Origin: Nocardiopsis metallicus
GTDB lineage: Bacteria; Actinomycetota; Actinomycetes; Streptosporangiales; Streptosporangiaceae
Direction of reading: 5' to 3'
DNA: 64,000 nucleotides
Assembly: GCF_014201115.1 (NCBI RefSeq)
Contig: NZ_JACHDO010000001.1
Span: 7,626,001 to 7,690,000 of the forward strand
The position numbers and the translations under genes are program-made. Shown here in pieces: positions 59,765 to 64,000 of this stretch (the first letter of the stretch is position 1; the number at the start of each line of letters is the position of its first letter). The notes under the pieces are model-generated. The model saw nothing but the letters and a program-made list of their open reading frames with translations, ran no database searches and had not been told where the DNA came from.

Positions 59765-61225
59765 TCAGAACCTCAGCGGGTCTCCCCGGCCGTCTTCCCA
59801 CTCCGGTGGGAGGTGGACGACTCCCGGGGTGCCGCGTGAGACCGCCTCCGTCAGCCCTACCGGAACCACTCCTCTGGCGGGGTTATCGGTGGTGTCGCCG
59901 AAGTCCACCAGTCCACCGGTGAACCGCGTCCCGGGGAAGCTCACGACTCCACTGGCGAAGTCCGCTCCGAAGAAATGCACGTTCGCACCGTCGAACTCGG
60001 TTCTTCTGAACTCCACCTGCCCACCGTGGAACCGGGCTTCGCTGAAGTAGACGACTCCACCGGTGAAGCGCGTGTCGATAAAGCTCACGTGTGCGTCGGT
60101 GAACCGGGTTTCGATCAAGTTGACGTGCCCGCCGGCGAAGGTCGCCCCTCTGAAGTTCACTCGCCCGCCGGTGAACCGGGCCCCGGCGAAGTTGCCACCG
60201 TCGAAGACCGCCTGACTGAAGTCGTAGTTCTTGCCCCGCCATCGGGTTTCTTCACGTAGGTGGCTGCCGATGATCCGCAGGATGGTGTGCCGGACCTCGC
60301 GGGTGGGCTCGAACTCCTGTTTGAGTTCGTGGTAGCGGGTCCAGGACGCCGGTGACTCGCCCTCTCCTGGTTTCTCGGGGGCCGGTGCGTAGGGCATGCG
60401 GATGTAGGCGCACAGCACGTCGATGACGGTCTGCACCAGGTCCTCGCGGTCCTTGGGAGCGTCGTCTGCGAGGTTGGCTAGGGCGTGGACAGCCCCCAGC
60501 CGGACGGCCTGGTTCTCGTTGCCGAGCTCGGTGTAGGCGTTGGTGAATCGCTCGTCGAACAGCTTGAGCTCTCCGCGCCGGGATTCGGCCTCGGTAGTGA
60601 GCTGGCGGCGGTAGTTGATGACCAGCAGCGCGGTGGCGCCGAGCCCGGCGACGATGGCGAAGGCCCGGATGGAGATCGCGTTCAGGTGCCCCACCGTGAA
60701 CTCGTCCGGGGTGGCCGGGACCCTGGCGCCCATGGCCCACCAGGCCAGCGCGATGATCAGCACGACAGCAACGCTCACCGCCCCGATCACCAGTGCGATG
60801 AGGACCGGCAGCGGCAGGGGCTTCTTCGGGGCTGCTCGATCGGCGTCCCGTGGGGCGCGCAGAGCCCTCAGCTGGAAGAGCGCAACGGTCGTCCCGACCA
60901 GACCGACCACGGACCAGGCCACCAGCCCGAACCGGGGGAGTGCGGACACCCAGGCGAAAACCGGCAGCAGGAGGCGAATCCCCGCGATCAACAGGGCCGG
61001 CGCGCTCAGCGCCAGGACCACCAGCCAGATGCCACGGGCCGGAGACAGCCAGGCCCGGAAACGGGCCAGGTGCGGCTCGACCTGGACCTTCAGCCGGCGC
61101 AAGGCGTTCGATACCCGGGCACGCACGAACACGCACCTGCCCGGGCGGTCGCCGGCGGGTGCGCTGGAGGAGGCCTCTGGGCCGGTGACGGCGTTGGCGC
61201 CGGGCTCGGGGGAAGGGGGGTCCAT
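59765..61225 (-). CDS. membrane protein with C-terminal pentapeptide repeats
   Basis: 486 aa from ATG 61225. Four to five membrane segments span about 65-210 (IWLVVLALSAPALLIAGIRL, LVAWSVVGLVGTTVALFQLR, VLIALVIGAVSVAVVLIIAL, AIVAGLGATALLVINY). A helical region follows (RLGAVHALANLADDAPKDRE), then about ten pentapeptide units (372-455) with a regular ten-residue period (FAGARFTGGRVNFRGATFAG and on). The repeats form a right-handed quadrilateral beta-helix. The function is unknown; the class is common in actinobacteria and not necessarily gyrase-related. Confidence 0.85.
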   Translation of the reverse strand: MDPPSPEPGANAVTGPEASSSAPAGDRPGRCVFVRARVSNALRRLKVQVEPHLARFRAWLSPARGIWLVVLALSAPALLIAGIRLLLPVFAWVSALPRFGLVAWSVVGLVGTTVALFQLRALRAPRDADRAAPKKPLPLPVLIALVIGAVSVAVVLIIALAWWAMGARVPATPDEFTVGHLNAISIRAFAIVAGLGATALLVINYRRQLTTEAESRRGELKLFDERFTNAYTELGNENQAVRLGAVHALANLADDAPKDREDLVQTVIDVLCAYIRMPYAPAPEKPGEGESPASWTRYHELKQEFEPTREVRHTILRIIGSHLREETRWRGKNYDFSQAVFDGGNFAGARFTGGRVNFRGATFAGGHVNLIETRFTDAHVSFIDTRFTGGVVYFSEARFHGGQVEFRRTEFDGANVHFFGADFASGVVSFPGTRFTGGLVDFGDTTDNPARGVVPVGLTEAVSRGTPGVVHLPPEWEDGRGDPLRF

Positions 61226-61374
61226 GAGGGGCAGACTAACCGAGAGGCCTGGGGCCGATGGTTTCCCGGGACCGGGACCGGCCACTTTCCGTCCGGCAAC
61301 GGCGCACGTCGGTAATCTGTGCCTGATCAACGCTCCGGGGAGAACCGACGGATCCGAGAGAACGTGGGGCCCCA

Positions 61375-61852
61375 TTCCTTCGCAAGGCACTGCACTCACC
61401 CTGACCGTGCTTTTCACCGTGCTTCTGGTGGGCTGTTCCGGGGGCAGGGAAGCGGTCGCGCCTTCTCCTGAGCCCACGGCGGCGGCTGAGCCGAGTGACT
61501 TCGAGGAGCTCTCCGGCGCTGAGATCCCGAGTCCGCCGAGTCTGTCGAGGTGTTCTCCGTCGGTGGCTCCGGTTCACTTCGGAAGTATGTCGCCACCTTC
61601 AGCCTGCCGGATGAAGAGGCCGCCGCGGATTTCTGTAGGAGCGGGAGGATCGGAAACAACTTTCCCGTGTCCGGGGGTGAACTGCCAGAAGGTCAGCAGG
61701 AGCGGCACTTCATCGGGGAGACGGAACTGGTCGAACCCCGCAGGTGCACATCGGTGAAGCAGGGTGAAAGAGTCGATCGCAGCGTGGTGTTCAGCTTCCC
61801 CGAAGGTGAGCGGGTCTCGGTGTAGGCCGTGACACAAGAGGTCGGAAGGTAG
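61375..61852 (+). pseudogene. degenerate lipoprotein, paralogue of the gene at 63446
   Basis: Compared with the intact copy at 63446-63925, this copy has lost the ATG (ATT at 61375), has a one-base deletion in a C run (ATCCCGAG against ATCCCCGAG, about 61527-61534) that shifts the frame, and has a TAG at 61822-61824 where the intact gene has TGG. The signal (TVLFTVLLVGC), PSDFEELSGAEIP, SLRKYVATF, RHFIGETELV and SVKQGE blocks are otherwise conserved. It is no longer translated as one protein. Confidence 0.85.
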
Positions 61853-62140
61853 GAATGCCAGTCAACTTCTGTTCTTTCGATGGGCGACACGGTCGGTGCC
61901 TGGTGGATTTTCCATATAGATCAAGAGCCCCGCAGGTAGGGCGAGTGTGCCCATCATTCCAATAGCACAACAACGTCCCTCACGCGCTTGTAGCGTGTCA
62001 CTCACGACCTATATCAACACGTCAACGCCGCGTGTGGGCGAATGGCCAGTTTCGGCCACCGACCGACGATGCTCAGGGTAGGGGTCTGACTACTAGCCTG
62101 CGATCCGCCCCCTTAAGCCCCCTTGCGAGCGGATCTCTCG

Positions 62141-63439
62141 ATGTTGCGCCGTCTTCATGGCTCCGATCGCGGAGCATCCCTGGTGGAATACGCCGCTGTC
62201 ATACTCGTGGTCGCTGTGATCGCAGCGGCCGTGATCGCCTTCGGTATCCCCCGTCAGATCCAGCAGGGAATCTCCAGTGCGATCGAATGCGCTCTGACGC
62301 CGGAGGGCGACTGCGCTCCTGAAGGTGCGGGGGACCAGCCTGGTGGCGACCTGGCAACCCAACCGGAGGGCGGCCAGGGCTCTGGTTCTGGCGCAGACTC
62401 TGACACCACCGATCCATCCGAGCCTGGTGAGGCCAACCCGGGCGAAACAGACCTCGATTGGGGCACGGAGGGGGTCCCCCTCGTGTTGGGCGGCACCGAG
62501 GGTTTCGAAGCGCACCCGCTCCTCTACCAGCCCGAGTCCGGCAACGGGGCGACACCCACACACGATTCCTTCACAGCGACCATGGAGCGGGTCCGTGACG
62601 ACAGTGGAAGCCGTGGGGACGACGACGGCTACGAGACGGAGTTTTCCGACGACGGAACGGCTGGAAGCGACCCGAACGAAGGCTTCGATGAGCTCGGTCT
62701 GGGGTCCCCGGTCGAGGGAGACTCACTCGACGAGGATGTACACCCGCCGGAGTGGACAGGGCCCAAGCCTCACAATGAATACGGGTCGAAGGAAGCCACG
62801 AAGGAGCATGAGAAGACGCTGAAAACCTGGAAGCGCAGAGCATGGGTGGCGAATATGATCGGACTGGGTAACGCTTCCCAGAACATGGCTCACTACCTCG
62901 AGAACAGTGGTGAACCTCTGGAGCAGGATGTCAACGACATGCTGAAATCAGTCGACAGGTTCAACTCTGATGTAGAGCAGGAACAGACGGACCTCATTAT
63001 GGAAGCGATCCGCCAGGCGAAGGCGGAGGGTGGAAACGGTCCCTTCACGTTTCCGATCAGAACCCCCTGGGCGCAGCACCATGGAAACCAAGATGAAGAC
63101 GGAAACGACTGGTACTTCGCTTCGGGAAGCTGGCAGTACAGTCAGACCGGGGATATCGTCGTTACCCGCGAGCCCGACGGAAGCTGGACCTACGACATGG
63201 AAGTCCAGGTCCACATGAGAGACCAGTACGACTGGCATGGCGCTGACGACTCCAACCTGAAAGTCGACATCCCCTTTATCGGTCAGGTGGACGACGAGGA
63301 GTTGGCAGAGCTGGCACGAGCGGGCTTGGCCCAGGAGTTCACCATGCACGGGACCTCTGACCCGGTCTCTCGCGGCGGGAGCTCTGCCTCGGACGAGGAG
63401 TTGGATGAAGAATTTGCAAGCGGCCCGGGGACCAGGTGA
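62141..63439 (+). CDS. secreted protein with Flp-pilin-like N-terminus
   Basis: 432 aa from ATG 62141 (TTG 62123 is an alternative). The N-terminus DRGASLVEYAAVILVVAVIA is a class III (Flp/TadE-type) leader plus membrane helix (about 10-35). Then come 100 acidic, Gly/Asp/Glu-rich residues and a helical middle (NEYGSKEATKEHEKTLKTWK). The C-terminal 110 residues have DWYFASGSWQYSQTGDIVVT, DGSWTYDMEVQVHMRDQYDW and a final LAQEFTMHGTSD. That end resembles the C-terminal domain of secreted actinobacterial proteins of toxin-like build, but I cannot name it. Six bp upstream of a lipoprotein gene, so it is probably co-expressed with it. Confidence 0.65.
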   Translation: MLRRLHGSDRGASLVEYAAVILVVAVIAAAVIAFGIPRQIQQGISSAIECALTPEGDCAPEGAGDQPGGDLATQPEGGQGSGSGADSDTTDPSEPGEANPGETDLDWGTEGVPLVLGGTEGFEAHPLLYQPESGNGATPTHDSFTATMERVRDDSGSRGDDDGYETEFSDDGTAGSDPNEGFDELGLGSPVEGDSLDEDVHPPEWTGPKPHNEYGSKEATKEHEKTLKTWKRRAWVANMIGLGNASQNMAHYLENSGEPLEQDVNDMLKSVDRFNSDVEQEQTDLIMEAIRQAKAEGGNGPFTFPIRTPWAQHHGNQDEDGNDWYFASGSWQYSQTGDIVVTREPDGSWTYDMEVQVHMRDQYDWHGADDSNLKVDIPFIGQVDDEELAELARAGLAQEFTMHGTSDPVSRGGSSASDEELDEEFASGPGTR

Positions 63440-63445
63440 GCGCCG

Positions 63446-63925
63446 ATGACACAACGAGGAACCACTCTTGCCCTGACTGCCGTTCTCACCGTGCTCCTGG
63501 CGGGCTGTTTCGGGAACGAAGAGGAGCCGGAGCCTACTGCTGAGCCCACGGCGGCGGCTGAGCCAAGTGACTTCGAGGAGCTCTCCGGTGCTGAGATCCC
63601 CGAGTCCGCCGAGTCGGTCGAGGTGTTCTCCGTTGGTGACTCCGGTTCGCTTCGGAAGTACGTCGCCACCTTCACTCTGTCTGATGAAGAGGAAGCCAAG
63701 GCGTTCTGCGAGAGTGGGAAGATCGGCTATTACCGTGTGTTGTCCGCTGGCGACGTGGTGGAAGAGGAGCGCGAGCGGCACTTCATCGGGGAAACCGAAC
63801 TCGTCGATCCTGTGAGATGTACGTCGGTGAAGCAGGGTGAGAACGTCGATCGCAGTGTGGTGTTCAGCTACCCCGAAGGGGAGCGGGTCTCGGTATGGGC
63901 CTTGACACAAGAGGTCGGATGGTAG
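63446..63925 (+). CDS. small lipoprotein next to the Flp-headed protein
   Basis: 159 aa. The signal peptide ends in a lipobox (TVLLAGC, Cys about 21). An acidic Pro/Glu/Thr linker leads to a single alpha/beta domain (SLRKYVATFTLSDEEEAKAF, GETELVDPVRCTSVKQGENV) with two Cys. I recognise no family. The gene starts 6 bp after the preceding stop. A degenerate paralogue lies 2 kb upstream. By position it could be an immunity-type partner of the preceding protein; this is an inference. Confidence 0.65.
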   Translation: MTQRGTTLALTAVLTVLLAGCFGNEEEPEPTAEPTAAAEPSDFEELSGAEIPESAESVEVFSVGDSGSLRKYVATFTLSDEEEAKAFCESGKIGYYRVLSAGDVVEEERERHFIGETELVDPVRCTSVKQGENVDRSVVFSYPEGERVSVWALTQEVGW

Positions 63926-64000
63926 ACGTGATTGCTCCCTCTGCCCGTGATTTGGTCTCGAAGCCCGCTCGGGTTCCCTCTCCCCGCATCAGCGTCGCCG

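Overview
The window comes from a GC-rich actinomycete. A Nocardiopsis-type (Nocardiopsaceae) genome is the best guess: codon third positions are strongly G/C, many starts are GTG or TTG with AGGAGG-type ribosome sites, there are two sets of DUF397 / XRE-DUF5753 / HATPase_c_2 genes, and there is a mycofactocin-type glycosyltransferase. The genus is an inference from gene content. No rRNA, tRNA or CRISPR array was seen.

Left chromosomal part (1-19,446). From the left: the N-terminus of a YgjP/M48-like metallopeptidase, a DUF2786 protein, a RelE-type toxin-antitoxin pair, a biotin ECF transporter operon (bioY-bioM-bioN, all overlapping), and a class-A beta-lactamase-like serine hydrolase. A stack of large hairpins follows, including a perfect 70-bp palindrome, and then a FabG-like SDR. 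Next come a WhiJ/AbaA-type regulatory set (HATPase, XRE-DUF5753, DUF397), a Zur-controlled zinc lipoprotein (znuA), a Ktr/Trk potassium pair, and a CDF metal exporter divergent from a CmtR-like ArsR repressor with two visible operator half-sites. The part ends with a large RND permease coupled to a 28-codon upstream ORF, and a small membrane protein.

Integrated island (about 19,447-39,395). It is bounded by a 35-bp direct repeat (33/35 identical, 16-bp perfect core), with a tyrosine integrase and an excisionase-like gene just inside the left end. It holds an XRE regulator, a DUF2637 (Spd-like) membrane protein, a cassette (XRE regulator, two tiny ORFs, dTMP-kinase-like P-loop kinase, B12-binding radical SAM enzyme, AlkZ/YcaQ-like winged-helix protein, MazG-like pyrophosphohydrolase), two DUF397 genes with a broken XRE-DUF5753 partner, a K+/H+ antiporter, a universal stress protein and a PAP2-like remnant. 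Four later insertions sit in it: two near-identical IS66 (ISBst12-like) copies in opposite orientation, each with a perfect 8-bp target duplication, an IS5-family element, and a group II intron with its reverse transcriptase. No FtsK/Tra or Rep gene was seen, so it looks like a decayed or mobilisable AICE-like island.

Right chromosomal part (39,396-64,000). This contains a 57-aa acidic protein, another HATPase_c_2 protein, an orphan MftF-like glycosyltransferase, an oligopeptide ABC transporter operon (permease-permease-fused double ATPase-lipoprotein), a pectate-lyase-like lipoprotein, a membrane-anchored protein of LppX/LprG appearance, and a TadG-like protein fused to a DHxxGxxxD peptidase-like domain. 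Then follow a thiol-oxidation operon (small membrane protein, DsbA-like, VKOR), a GT4 glycosyltransferase with a large C-terminal extension, a membrane pentapeptide-repeat protein, a lipoprotein pseudogene, and a Flp-pilin-headed secreted protein next to the intact paralogue of that lipoprotein. Two stretches (51,410-52,347 and 58,373-59,764) hold no gene I can support.
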